Of a stretch of DNA of 64,000 nt, positions 1 to 8,235 are shown one piece after another (within the stretch, counting starts at the first letter, position 1; each line of letters begins with the position of its first letter). Source of the DNA: an uncultured Bacteroidales bacterium (GTDB lineage Bacteria; Bacteroidota; Bacteroidia; Bacteroidales; UBA932). The position numbers and the translations under genes are program-made. The notes under the pieces are model-generated. The model had not been told where the DNA came from, ran no database searches, and saw nothing but the letters and a program-made list of their open reading frames with translations. The stretch lies in assembly GCA_944323805.1 (NCBI GenBank), contig CALUTW010000008.1, forward strand, positions 1 to 64,000, written 5' to 3'.

Positions 1-756
1 GTTCTTCAGATCAAGACAAATATGGACTACGAGGAGCCTATGATTGATCCGAGTGCAAATTGGATAACAAGGGCACCTGAGACCAAGGCTGTCCGCACTG
101 ATGAACTCGTATATAATGTGGCTGCTTATGACGGAAGCAATGGCCCGACACGCACAGGGAACATCTATGTGTCATACGGCAACGGCGAGCAGGAGACATT
201 CACTATCACGCAACTTGATACAGAAGTTATAAGTGGAGGCGAAGATGATTTTGGTACATTCAGTACAATAAGTAAAAATGTGTTTACATACGCACCTGAG
301 GCTACAACTGATGCCGGTTGGAAAGTTAACGAATATTGTCTTGTCCTTGAGGCTGGTAGTACTGTAGGTAATTGGGATGCCGTAGATGGAAAATTGCCTG
401 TATTGTGTGGCCTGACTGATCAGGCAGGAGAATTGTATTCCCCTGAATTGGAGGGCGGCTGCGGACAATTGACGATCAGATTTGGGTCTTTGGCCTCTAA
501 CTCTCAAAATGTGGGATTTGGGTTCAGAGTGACTGTTTCAAATGGGACTGATAGTCCTGTGACATTTAATGTTGCAAAACAGGCTGAAGACATTGAACGC
601 TATACAGAATACGAAGAAACGCAAGACATAAATCTTTCAGGTACATTTACCGTAACTGTTACTAATCTGTGTTCTTCTCCACATAACACTGTCATGCAGA
701 AACTTAAAGATGCGGTCGGAATAACATCCATTGAATGGACCGGTTACTCTGAATAA
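1..756 (+). CDS. C-terminal part of a BACON-domain surface protein
   Basis: The reading frame is open from the first base, so the start lies outside the window. The first ATG, at 22, falls inside a domain and is unlikely to be the true start. The visible part begins with a stretch typical of a BACON domain: a conserved Trp (NWITRAP), then VYNVAAYDGSNGPTRTG and INxxV-like strands ending in FTITQ. BACON domains (Bacteroidetes-associated carbohydrate-binding, often N-terminal) are beta-sandwiches common in exported surface proteins of this phylum. The rest is beta-rich with no recognised motif, and the protein ends SIEWTGYSE. A terminator follows. The specific ligand or role cannot be given. The family call is fairly secure, the function is not. 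Confidence 0.6.
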   Translation, partial: VLQIKTNMDYEEPMIDPSANWITRAPETKAVRTDELVYNVAAYDGSNGPTRTGNIYVSYGNGEQETFTITQLDTEVISGGEDDFGTFSTISKNVFTYAPEATTDAGWKVNEYCLVLEAGSTVGNWDAVDGKLPVLCGLTDQAGELYSPELEGGCGQLTIRFGSLASNSQNVGFGFRVTVSNGTDSPVTFNVAKQAEDIERYTEYEETQDINLSGTFTVTVTNLCSSPHNTVMQKLKDAVGITSIEWTGYSE

Positions 757-848
757 GTAAATGGCATAAATATCCCAAAGTATTGAGATGATGCCAATAT
801 ATTATCTATAAAAAATAGAATTGAAAATACCAATATGCAGTATCATAA

Positions 849-888
849 AAACATACAGGAGCCGGACTCCGACTTCTGTATGTTTTTT
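849..888 (+). terminator. Intrinsic terminator of the BACON-protein gene
   Basis: The ten-base arms AAACATACAG (849-858) and CTGTATGTTT (876-885) pair, and the run of T at 883-888 follows directly. It lies about 90 bases after the stop codon. Confidence 0.8.
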
Positions 889-1154
889 CAAAATATTTAA
901 TCTGTTGTACGGCCTGTGTTCTAAATAACTATAATTTGTCCTGTTGTATTCGTTTCATCCGGATTTCAAACAGGATTCGGATTTGGCTGTATGAAGTTGA
1001 CCTGAAATTTAATGTATACATATATTACGACCTTGCCGGCGAGGGATGATTAACCATTATTCACATTATTAAGATTATGAATAAGAGAACAAGAAGAAAC
1101 GACAAGGTTTATCAGAACGGGCAAGTGTCCCTCTATCATCCCGAGTGTCATTAT
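889..1154. other. Intergenic stretch with no recognisable gene
   Basis: No conserved coding frame, tRNA or clear promoter was seen here. With the repeat that follows it makes up the 560-base gap between the BACON gene and the Rpn nuclease gene. Confidence 0.5.
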
Positions 1155-1286
1155 TGTCATTCTGAGCGGAGGTCATAGCCCGGAGTCGAAGATTCTGCGG
1201 GTAAATACGACAGATCCCTCGGCTGCGCCTGCGGCTCCGATCAGAATGACAGTCGGGGCAGCGGCTTCGACTGCGCTCAGAATGAC
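1155..1286. repeat. HSERS-type palindromic extragenic repeat cluster
   Basis: A unit GTCATTCTGAGCGGAGG, ending in GTCGAAGATTCTGCGG, lies at 1155-1200. Inverted copies follow: GGCTCCGATCAGAATGAC at 1233-1250 and CTTCGACTGCGCTCAGAATG near 1265-1284. Translated on either strand these give peptides such as CHSERSRSR, a known cause of false ORF calls in many bacteria. The copies face each other, so the region can fold into a long hairpin. An apparent 79-residue minus-strand ORF over it is rejected. Confidence 0.75.
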
Positions 1287-1320
1287 ATAGCCTTGGATGA
1301 CGTAGTCGGGGCATTGATTC

Positions 1321-2205
1321 CTACAGCCTTTGGATTTCCTCCACAGAAAGCCCCGTCAGTTCGGAAATCAGACTGGTCTCAAGGCCTTTCGCTTTCATGG
1401 CTCGGGCGACATCTGTCTTTCCCTCGGCCAGGCCTTCTGCTTTACCCTCGACCTTGGCGGTATAGATAATGTTGTCATAGTCCCGTTCGGTAATCATATC
1501 GTGTTCGTATCTGAGTTTCTCCTCCGGAGTGAATTTCGCAATCTCACAAGCCTCAAACAGTCTCTCGAACGCCCTGACTCGCAACTCCTCCGGCAACCTG
1601 TCCAAAGACCCCACATGCTTCAGCGAATAGCACCACTTGTCCACCAGACTCACACACTCGTGCAGTTCCTTCTTGAAGCGGTGCAGTTCCACAAAGTTAA
1701 GAAAAATAGTCTCATCTACGACTTCCTGGCTGACTTTTTCCCGGAACGTGTACTCGGAGACGAACCTGTCACCCCATATACTTCCGTCACTCCTGTCGGA
1801 CTTCGGGATTCCGGTGTTGAGCAGCCCGATGAAATACACCGGAGCGAGGTCGTACTCATGCCCGTCGCCCTGCTCCGATCCCGCATCGTACAGCTTTGCG
1901 GCATACTCGACGCACCTCTTGAAGAAATTGAGCTGCCGGTAACACTGCATCTCCACGATGAACCTCGTCCCGTCCTCCCCGATACACCTCAGGTCAAGCC
2001 TTACGCTCTTGTTGGCCATCGTGAATCCCGGAATCTCCGTCGTCGCATAAGAGAGGTCATGCACGCGGCGGTGCTCCGGGAGCAGCACATTCAATAAATC
2101 GATGAGAATATCCTTGTTCTTCTCCACCCCGAACACGGCCTTGAACCCCGCCTCCGTCAAAATGTCCACATACCTCTGCACCGTGGCCGTAATCCCATTG
2201 CTCAT
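1321..2205 (-). CDS. Rpn family PD-(D/E)XK nuclease / putative transposase
   Basis: This 294-residue protein matches the Rpn (PDDEXK_2) family. The core shows the nuclease signature D71 (RLDLR) followed by E85-x-Q87 (FIVEMQ), after a typical N-terminal segment (ILTEAGFKAVFGVEKN, then a DLLN-VLL helix). The C-terminal third is helical and ends with the KAEGLAEGK and LSVEEIQRL type tail seen in the family. E. coli Rpn proteins are reported to promote RecA-independent recombination and cut DNA. It has its own predicted promoter and no mobile-element ends. The repeat just downstream has the look of REP/MITE DNA, but no mechanistic link is shown. Confidence 0.85.
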   Translation of the reverse strand: MSNGITATVQRYVDILTEAGFKAVFGVEKNKDILIDLLNVLLPEHRRVHDLSYATTEIPGFTMANKSVRLDLRCIGEDGTRFIVEMQCYRQLNFFKRCVEYAAKLYDAGSEQGDGHEYDLAPVYFIGLLNTGIPKSDRSDGSIWGDRFVSEYTFREKVSQEVVDETIFLNFVELHRFKKELHECVSLVDKWCYSLKHVGSLDRLPEELRVRAFERLFEACEIAKFTPEEKLRYEHDMITERDYDNIIYTAKVEGKAEGLAEGKTDVARAMKAKGLETSLISELTGLSVEEIQRL

Positions 2206-2235
2206 AATTCTCGGATTTCATTAAAAGTTCGATGG

Positions 2236-2243
2236 CAAACTTA
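2236..2243 (-). promoter_or_regulatory. Predicted -7 promoter element of the Rpn nuclease gene
   Basis: TAAGTTTG on the minus strand matches the Bacteroidota TAnnTTTG element, 30 bases before the ATG at 2205. Confidence 0.5.
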
Positions 2244-2474
2244 TGAATATTCTCCGGGAAAAGACAATGCGGAAATCCGGCAACCGGCAGGTTTTTCTCT
2301 TTTTATATCTTTTTTCTTTTTTTGAGTATATAAATGTCAGATCCTATCTATACGCTGGCACAAGACTTATACATCATAATGGCAGAAAACAGACTTACAT
2401 TCCTTTATGTAGAGCAATCTCATCCAAAGTACAATTCACAGACTTCAACTTCGGGAAGATTTCATATTATTTTG

Positions 2475-2482
2475 TATCTTTA
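2475..2482 (+). promoter_or_regulatory. Possible -7 promoter element of the GH65 gene
   Basis: TATCTTTA, a near match to TAnnTTTG, lies 25 bases before the chosen ATG at 2507. The same variant occurs before other genes in this window. The AT-rich stretch 2244-2474 shows no coding features. Confidence 0.4.
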
Positions 2483-2506
2483 TCGAAATTTGTGGTTCAG
2501 ATTAAA

Positions 2507-4627
2507 ATGATAACAATCCTATTTTCACTTCTTTCCGTTATCTGCAATATTGCCATGGTCCAAGAGGGAGCAGAGGGCGGAGACTGCCATGCTGCAGCTG
2601 ACAGCGGATGGGTTTTGCATACGGATGATTATGTAACTGATGATTATACGGGGGTGCCGGTAGCCAACGGGAGGCTCGGCATCCTGCCATGGAAAGAGCC
2701 TTTTTCAGTCAGGCATATAATGCTGAACGGGGTTTCGGACAGGCTCGGACAGGACCAGGTCAACAGCACTGTCCGCGGAATCAATCCTTTCGGGCTTTCA
2801 ATGGCTGTCGAGGGCATTGAGACATGGTCTGTCTCGGAATGGAACCAGAGCCTTGACATGAAAGAGGCCCGGCACGTGATGGAATTCGTTGCAGACGGCA
2901 AGGTCAAGGTGCGGTACTCGTTTGCAGCACTGAGGAATCTGCCGTATTCGATGATCATGGATGTAGAGGTCTCGGCTCTCGAAGATGCTGCGGTGGAGTT
3001 CAGCAACAGGATGCATGTCCCGCAAGAGTACTGCATGGCTGAAAGAGAGCGGAAATCATATTGGATTGAAGGAAAGGCACTGGACGTACTCAGGACATCC
3101 GCAAAGACAGCCGGAGGCAGATATGATGTGGCAGCTGCGTCTGCCTTCATCCTTGATGTACCGCCTTCGGGCATTACAGGGGCAACTGCAGAAGCAGACA
3201 GTACAGCGTTGTCTTCCACAGGAGCCGGCACACCGCCAGTCCGTGCGGGGACTCCGGATAAGGATATCATTGCTTTCTCCATGAAGAAAGGAGAGGCCAG
3301 GAGATTTTCTCTCGTTGCCTCAGTATGCTCGACTGCCGATTTCTCCGACCCGTGGAATGAGACGGTCCGCCAGATAGTCTATATCGACAGGGTATCCGTA
3401 GATGAAATCCTGGCAGGACACAGGGCCGACTGGGCAGGGCTATGGGAAAGCGACATTGTGATTGAAGGCGACATGGAAGCCCAGAGGGCAGTCAGACTGG
3501 CTCTTTTCAGCCTTTACGGCTCATGCGCGGAAGGCTCCAGGCTTAGCATCCCGCCCATGGGACTTTCATCACGAGGCTACAACGGACATATTTTCTGGGA
3601 CGCGGAGATGTGGATGTTCCCTCCCCTGCTGCTCATGAACCAGGGCATGGCCGAATCCATGATGAACTATCGTCTGGACAGGCTGAAGGCGGCGGAGGAA
3701 AGAGCGGCGGCATCAGGATACAAAGGTGCGATGTTCCCCTGGGAATCCGATGAATTCGGGGAGGAGTCGACTCCGGTATGGGCTCTGACAGGACCGATGG
3801 AGCATCATATCACGGCAGATGTAGGAATAGCCGCCTGGAATTACTGGTGTGTGACCCGCGACAGGGAATGGCTTAAGGACAAAGGTTGGCCGCTGCTGAA
3901 AGGCGTGGCTGAGTTCTGGGCCGACAGGGTGCGGGCAAATGATGACGGGACATATTCCATTACAGGGGTCGTCGGGGCGGATGAGTACGCAAACAATGTG
4001 ACGGATAACGCTTTCACGAACGGAGCCGTCTCAAAAGTCCTGGAGTATGCCATGAAGGCTGCACGTCTGAGCGGAGAGAAAGCCCCGTCAGAATGGAAAG
4101 AAATCTCCGAAGGACTGAGGATACTGAGGAACGGCGATGGAGTGACAATGGAATATGAAGGATATGGCGGACAGAAGATAAAGCAGGCCGATGTCAATCT
4201 GCTGGGATACCCTCTCGGAGTCATTACCGGCAGGGAGCAATTGCTGAGAGACCTTGAATATTATGAGGGAAAAGTTGATCCTGTGGACGGACCGGCCATG
4301 ACATGGAGCATATTCTGCGTACAATATGCCCGGCTCGGGAATATGGACAAAGCCTATGAAATGTTACTTCGCTGCTACAGGCCTTTCTCAAGACCACCGT
4401 TCGGGGCTCTTGCCGAGACTCCGGCATCGGACAACCCGTATTTCGTCACGGCGGCAGGCGGACTGCTCCAGGCAGTGCTGTCCGGCTTCGGAGGGATTGA
4501 AATCACGGACAGAGGCATAGTATGCCGGAAAGCAATACTGCCTCCGACATGGGAAAAACTTACTGTCAAAGGAATAGGCCCAGACAGACGGACCATTGAG
4601 ATACAGGGCGGCCGCCCAGGGCTGTAA
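2507..4627 (+). CDS. Glycoside hydrolase family 65-type enzyme, probably exported
   Basis: The protein has GH65 landmarks: GHIFWDAEMWMFPPLLL, GAMFPWES, HHITADVGIAAWNYW and the catalytic-acid block GADEYANNVTDNAFTN (GAG codon at 3983). GH65 includes maltose, trehalose and kojibiose phosphorylases and also hydrolases such as acid trehalase and protein glucosylgalactosylhydroxylysine glucosidase. Overall resemblance is to the hydrolase branch, but substrate and phosphorolysis cannot be settled by eye. The start was placed at 2507 because the frame upstream (from 2243) is AT-rich and unlike the family, and ITILFSLLSVICNIAMV could act as a signal peptide. About 706 residues. It stands alone and ends convergently with bcp. 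Confidence 0.8.
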   Translation: MITILFSLLSVICNIAMVQEGAEGGDCHAAADSGWVLHTDDYVTDDYTGVPVANGRLGILPWKEPFSVRHIMLNGVSDRLGQDQVNSTVRGINPFGLSMAVEGIETWSVSEWNQSLDMKEARHVMEFVADGKVKVRYSFAALRNLPYSMIMDVEVSALEDAAVEFSNRMHVPQEYCMAERERKSYWIEGKALDVLRTSAKTAGGRYDVAAASAFILDVPPSGITGATAEADSTALSSTGAGTPPVRAGTPDKDIIAFSMKKGEARRFSLVASVCSTADFSDPWNETVRQIVYIDRVSVDEILAGHRADWAGLWESDIVIEGDMEAQRAVRLALFSLYGSCAEGSRLSIPPMGLSSRGYNGHIFWDAEMWMFPPLLLMNQGMAESMMNYRLDRLKAAEERAAASGYKGAMFPWESDEFGEESTPVWALTGPMEHHITADVGIAAWNYWCVTRDREWLKDKGWPLLKGVAEFWADRVRANDDGTYSITGVVGADEYANNVTDNAFTNGAVSKVLEYAMKAARLSGEKAPSEWKEISEGLRILRNGDGVTMEYEGYGGQKIKQADVNLLGYPLGVITGREQLLRDLEYYEGKVDPVDGPAMTWSIFCVQYARLGNMDKAYEMLLRCYRPFSRPPFGALAETPASDNPYFVTAAGGLLQAVLSGFGGIEITDRGIVCRKAILPPTWEKLTVKGIGPDRRTIEIQGGRPGL

Positions 4628-4647
4628 CCATGTCCGGCTCCGGGCTG

Positions 4648-5097
4648 TCAGTCTCCGAGTATCTGTGCAGCGTGATTCTTTGTGTCGACCTTCTCTATGA
4701 TGCGCTGAAGTATGCCGTTTTCATCGAATATGAAAGTGCGGCGCAACGTCCCCATCACTGTCTTTCCATACATCTTCTTTTCGCCCCATGCCCCGAAAGA
4801 CTGCAGCATCAGGGTGGATGTATCGGCAAGCAGAGTAAAAGGGAGCTCATACTTTCCCTTGAATCTCTTATGGGAGGCAGCCGAGTCCTTGCTGACCCCC
4901 ACGACATTATATCCGGCATCCGTCAGGGCTGAATAATTGTCCCTCAGATTACATGCCTCCGCTGTACATCCGGATGTATTGTCCTTCGGATAGAAATATA
5001 CGATTGTCTTCCTGCCAAGCAGGTCTGCAGACCTTACAATATTGCCGTCCTGGTCAACGACCTCGAAATCCGGCATCCTGTCCCCTATATTCAACAT
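4648..5097 (-). CDS. bcp: Thiol peroxidase of the Bcp/PrxQ peroxiredoxin family
   Basis: This 149-residue protein reduces hydrogen peroxide and organic hydroperoxides using thiol reductants in the cytoplasm. It starts directly with the thioredoxin-fold core (GDRMPDFEVVDQDGN). The peroxidatic Cys44 and resolving Cys49 sit in KDNTSGCTAEACNLRD, the five-residue spacing of atypical two-cysteine PrxQ enzymes. There is no signal peptide. The gene lies 36 bases downstream of the tRNA-His terminator on the same strand and ends convergently with the GH65 gene, 20 bases away. Confidence 0.93.
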   Translation of the reverse strand: MLNIGDRMPDFEVVDQDGNIVRSADLLGRKTIVYFYPKDNTSGCTAEACNLRDNYSALTDAGYNVVGVSKDSAASHKRFKGKYELPFTLLADTSTLMLQSFGAWGEKKMYGKTVMGTLRRTFIFDENGILQRIIEKVDTKNHAAQILGD

Positions 5098-5133
5098 TGC
5101 GCCCCTGGTTTAATAAATCGGTTTTCCGGTAAC

Positions 5134-5158
5134 AAAAAAAGGAGGCTTCCGCCTCCTT
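5134..5158 (-). terminator. Intrinsic terminator of tRNA-His
   Basis: On the minus strand the arms AAGGAGGC and GCCTCCTT pair around a GGAA loop (5139-5158) and are followed by a T tract. It separates the tRNA from bcp. Confidence 0.85.
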
Positions 5159-5161
5159 AAG

Positions 5162-5236
5162 GGTGCCAGGTGGGGCTCGAACCCACGACCTTCGGAACCA
5201 CAATCCGACATTCTAACCAACTGAACTATTGGCACC
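5162..5236 (-). tRNA. tRNA-His (anticodon GTG)
   Basis: Read on the minus strand the cloverleaf shows a D arm (GTTC-AGTTGGTTA), the anticodon stem TCGGA/TCCGA around loop TTGTGGT, and the T arm GTGGG-TTCGAGC-CCCAC. The anticodon is GTG. The acceptor stem leaves the extra 5' G (G-1) opposite C73, the identity mark of tRNA-His. Pair 7:66 is A-C, a single mismatch. CCA is not encoded. Confidence 0.93.
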
Positions 5237-5421
5237 ATATTCTTTTGGGATTGCAAAGGTAGAAAAATTTTCCGCTCCATGCAATACCCCGGGCATTTTT
5301 TCTCCATTTAATCTGAAACCTGCACCATTTATAAAAGTATACAGCAACAACTAAAAGGGACAGGCAAGGTAAAGTCAACAGGCAAAAACGGGCCCGGCAG
5401 GAGCAGTTTCTAAAAAATGAC

Positions 5422-5429
5422 TATATTTG
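5422..5429 (+). promoter_or_regulatory. -7 promoter element of the carboxyltransferase gene
   Basis: TATATTTG followed by CGG is a full match to the Bacteroidota consensus. It overlaps the TTG at 5427, so translation must start downstream, at the ATG at 5457. Confidence 0.75.
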
Positions 5430-5456
5430 CGGATTGGAAAATTAAAACATAGACAT

Positions 5457-7238
5457 ATGGCGCGTGAAATAAAATTTTCTCTCGTATACAGAGACATGTG
5501 GCAGTCGTCCGGCAAATATGTCCCGACTGTCAGCCAGCTCAAGGAAGTGGCTCCGGCCATCATTGACATGGGATGCTTCGACAGGGTCGAGACCAATGGA
5601 GGGGCATTCGAACAGGTAAACCTGCTTTTCGGGGAAAATCCGAACAGGGCCGTGCGTGAATGGACAGCGCCTTTCAACAAGGTCGGAATCCAGACCCATA
5701 TGCTCGAAAGAGGATTGAATGCACTCAGGATGAATCCTGTCCCTGCAGATGTCCGCGAGCTCATGTATAAGGTAAAATGCAAACAGGGCACCAACATATC
5801 AAGGTCTTTCTGCGGCCTTAACGACCACAGGAACCTCAGGCTCTCAGTAGAATATGCCAAGAAGGGAGGCATGATTTCACAGGTGGCGCTTTCCATCACA
5901 AATTCGCCTATCCATACTGTGGAATATTATATGGGTGTAGTCGACAAGGTCGTGGAATACGGATGCGATGAAATCTGTCTCAAGGACATGGCAGGTATCG
6001 GACGTCCTACAATGCTCGGAGAGCTCACAAGATCCATCAAGAAGAAATATCCGCACATCAAGATACAGTACCACGGCCACTGTGGCCCGGGATTCTCCCC
6101 TGCCTCAATGCTTGAGGTGGCAAGGGCCGGTGCCGACTATCTGGATGTTGCAGTCGAGCCGCTCTCATGGGGCAAGGTACATCCTGATGTCATCACAATC
6201 CGCGAGATGATGAAGGCTGACGGCTTCCTCGTAAAGGACCTCAACATGGACGCATATATGGAAGTGCGCCGTCTTACCCAGAAGTTCATTGACGAGTTCC
6301 TCGGCTACTGGATAGACCCTAACAACTCCCACATGAGTTCGCTTCTGGTAGGATGCGGTCTTCCGGGAGGAATGATGGGCTCGATGATGGCCGACCTCAA
6401 GGGTTTCCATGGAGCAATCAACGCCTCCCTGCGTGCACAGGGCAAGCAGGAGCTGACTCTCGACAACCTGATGGTAATGCTGTTCCAGGAAGTGGAATAC
6501 GTATGGCCGCGTCTGGGATATCCGCCACTCGTGACACCTTTCAGCCAGTATGTGAAGAATACTGCGCTCATGAATCTCATGAACATCCTCAAGGGGCAGC
6601 CGAGATGGACCACCATCGACAAGGATACATGGAACATGATTCTCGGCAAGATGGGAAAACTCCCTGGAGAGCTTGCGCCTGAAATCATCGAGCTCGCCAA
6701 GCAGAAAGGTCTCGAATTCTATACTGGCAACCCTCAGGATGCATTCCCGAACGAACTCGACAAGTACCGTCAGATGATGAAGGACGAGGGATGGGACTTC
6801 GGAGAGGACGACGAGGAACTCTTCGAGTTTGCAATGCACGAGAGGCAGTACCGCGACTACAAGAGCGGTGTGGCAAAAGAGAGATTCAAGAAAGATCTCG
6901 AGGCCGCCAAGGAAAAGGCCGGTGCGCCGATTGTGATTACACGTCCGGTAGTCGAGATGCCTAAATACGATGTCGAGAAAATCGCTGAGAAATATCCGAA
7001 GGCGACACCGGTACAGGCTCCGGTCAAAGGCCAGCTGATATGGCAGGTGGATGTCGATGATGCCTCTACCGCTCCGACAGTCGGGACTGAAGTCAAGGCC
7101 GGTCAGGCAATGAGCTATGTCCAGACATACTACGGCATGGAAGAGGTCATTCCGGCAGTGGACGGACGCATTGTGGCAATCTGCTCGAAGCAGGGCGACA
7201 TGGTAGCAAAAGGCGAGATCATCGCATTTGTAGAATAA
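5457..7238 (+). CDS. Biotin-dependent carboxyltransferase-like protein (PycB/OadA type) without a biotin lysine
   Basis: The 593-residue protein begins with the carboxyltransferase TIM barrel of pyruvate carboxylase B and oxaloacetate decarboxylase alpha subunits. D13 lies in YRDMWQSSG, the lysine expected to be carbamylated is K176 (CLKDMAGIG), and metal-binding His206 and His208 lie in YHGHCGPG. The conserved carboxylase domain follows, then a linker and a C-terminal biotinyl/lipoyl-like fold (APVKGQ to the end). Where family members carry AMKM, this protein reads TYYGMEEVIPAVDG, with no lysine, so it should not be biotinylated there. It may work with a separate biotin carrier; no such gene is nearby. 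The substrate (pyruvate, oxaloacetate or another) is unknown. The start is fixed by the promoter at 5422-5429. Confidence 0.85.
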   Translation: MAREIKFSLVYRDMWQSSGKYVPTVSQLKEVAPAIIDMGCFDRVETNGGAFEQVNLLFGENPNRAVREWTAPFNKVGIQTHMLERGLNALRMNPVPADVRELMYKVKCKQGTNISRSFCGLNDHRNLRLSVEYAKKGGMISQVALSITNSPIHTVEYYMGVVDKVVEYGCDEICLKDMAGIGRPTMLGELTRSIKKKYPHIKIQYHGHCGPGFSPASMLEVARAGADYLDVAVEPLSWGKVHPDVITIREMMKADGFLVKDLNMDAYMEVRRLTQKFIDEFLGYWIDPNNSHMSSLLVGCGLPGGMMGSMMADLKGFHGAINASLRAQGKQELTLDNLMVMLFQEVEYVWPRLGYPPLVTPFSQYVKNTALMNLMNILKGQPRWTTIDKDTWNMILGKMGKLPGELAPEIIELAKQKGLEFYTGNPQDAFPNELDKYRQMMKDEGWDFGEDDEELFEFAMHERQYRDYKSGVAKERFKKDLEAAKEKAGAPIVITRPVVEMPKYDVEKIAEKYPKATPVQAPVKGQLIWQVDVDDASTAPTVGTEVKAGQAMSYVQTYYGMEEVIPAVDGRIVAICSKQGDMVAKGEIIAFVE

Positions 7239-7260
7239 CATCAGATTGAACTCTGACCAG

Positions 7261-7294
7261 AGAGAGGGTGGCCGGCTCCGGTTACCCTCTCTTT
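7261..7294 (+). terminator. Intrinsic terminator after the carboxyltransferase gene
   Basis: AGAGAGGGT (7261-7269) pairs with ACCCTCTCT (7284-7292), extended inward by G-U and CCGG pairs, and is followed by TTT. It belongs to the GGGTAAC/GTTACCC hairpin family described in the findings. Confidence 0.7.
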
Positions 7295-7519
7295 CTGTCT
7301 GATACAGCCCCTCTCCACAGGCAGGCCCCTGACCGGAAACAGACGTCAGCGCAAAAAAAAGAAAAAAATCCATGGTAAAAGAGAAAAACATTAATGCTGA
7401 TATTGCAGACTGGAGGTCCTGCTGCCTATATTCGTGACACATACAGGCCATACAGAAAGCGGCCGGTATGCGGGACACCCAGATGTGACCGCCTGGTCAT
7501 CATCTATAGACAAGCATTA

Positions 7520-8218
7520 ATGAAGACTATGAAAATCAAGGATTTGTGCCATGACGAGAGGCCGAGGGAGAAAATGATGTCAAAAGGTGCGGAAGCCCTG
7601 AGCAATGCCGAACTGCTTGCCATACTGCTCAGGACCGGCACAGGAGGGCAGAACGTTGTAGAGACCGCACAGAAACTGCTGGGGATGGCCGGAGGGAAAC
7701 TGTCAGACCTGTCGGAAATGCCTGCGACAAAGATGTGCAGTATCTGCGGCATAGGCAGGAGCAAGGCAATAACGGTAAGCGCAGCCCTTGAACTCGGGAA
7801 ACGGGCCGGAATAGAGGCGTCCAACATGGAAAAAGTATCCATAACAGGACCTGAAATGGTATTCAACAGGATACTTCCCAGGTTGAAAAGCCTGAAGCAC
7901 GAAGAATGCTGGGTCATGTACCTCAACCGCGCCAATTATATCATAACAACAGAGAAAGCCAGTTCGGGAGGACTCGAGGCGACAGTCGTGGACATAAAGA
8001 TCATTGTGAGGAACGCTATTGAAAAACTGGCAAGCAGCATCATTCTTATCCACAACCATCCGTCCGGCAATCCAACACCAGGTACAGCGGACATCAGCCT
8101 TACCGGCAAACTGAAAAAAGCCCTGGAGACTTTCGACATCTCGCTCATCGACCATATCATCGTATGCGATGACAGGTACTACAGTTTCTCGGATGAACGC
8201 ATTGTCCCGGCCAGATAG
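7520..8218 (+). CDS. radC: RadC family JAMM/MPN+ protein
   Basis: This 232-residue protein has an N-terminal helix-hairpin-helix part (CGIGRSKAITVSAALELGKR) and a C-terminal MPN+/JAMM metal site with H178, H180 and D191 in HNHPSGNPTPGTADISL. RadC was named for a repair phenotype now considered doubtful; the fold suggests a metalloprotease or nuclease-like activity that is not settled. The ATG at 7520 was preferred to the longer frame from 7394, whose extra residues do not resemble the family; an ATG at 7529 is also possible. It ends convergently 17 bases before the barrel gene. Confidence 0.9.
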   Translation: MKTMKIKDLCHDERPREKMMSKGAEALSNAELLAILLRTGTGGQNVVETAQKLLGMAGGKLSDLSEMPATKMCSICGIGRSKAITVSAALELGKRAGIEASNMEKVSITGPEMVFNRILPRLKSLKHEECWVMYLNRANYIITTEKASSGGLEATVVDIKIIVRNAIEKLASSIILIHNHPSGNPTPGTADISLTGKLKKALETFDISLIDHIIVCDDRYYSFSDERIVPAR

Positions 8219-8235
8219 CACCGCATGCCAATGGA

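Noticed and set aside
1075-1314. 79-residue minus-strand ORF with CHSERSRSR-like repeats
   Set aside because: It is the translation of the palindromic extragenic repeat; such ORFs are a well-known artefact and it has no other coding support.
1330-2097. 255-residue plus-strand ORF over the Rpn gene
   Set aside because: It lies antisense to a clear Rpn-family gene with catalytic residues and has no family features of its own.
1321-2205. Rpn gene as part of a complete transposable element
   Set aside because: No terminal inverted repeats or target duplications were seen; the nearby repeats are extragenic palindromes, not element ends.
2243-2506. 88-residue N-terminal extension of the GH65 protein
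   Set aside because: AT-rich, no family resemblance, and it includes the likely promoter; the ATG at 2507 begins a plausible signal peptide.
6165-7478. 437-residue minus-strand ORF over the carboxyltransferase gene
   Set aside because: The opposite strand encodes a conserved enzyme with active-site motifs; this frame is an antisense shadow of its codon bias and reads through a terminator.
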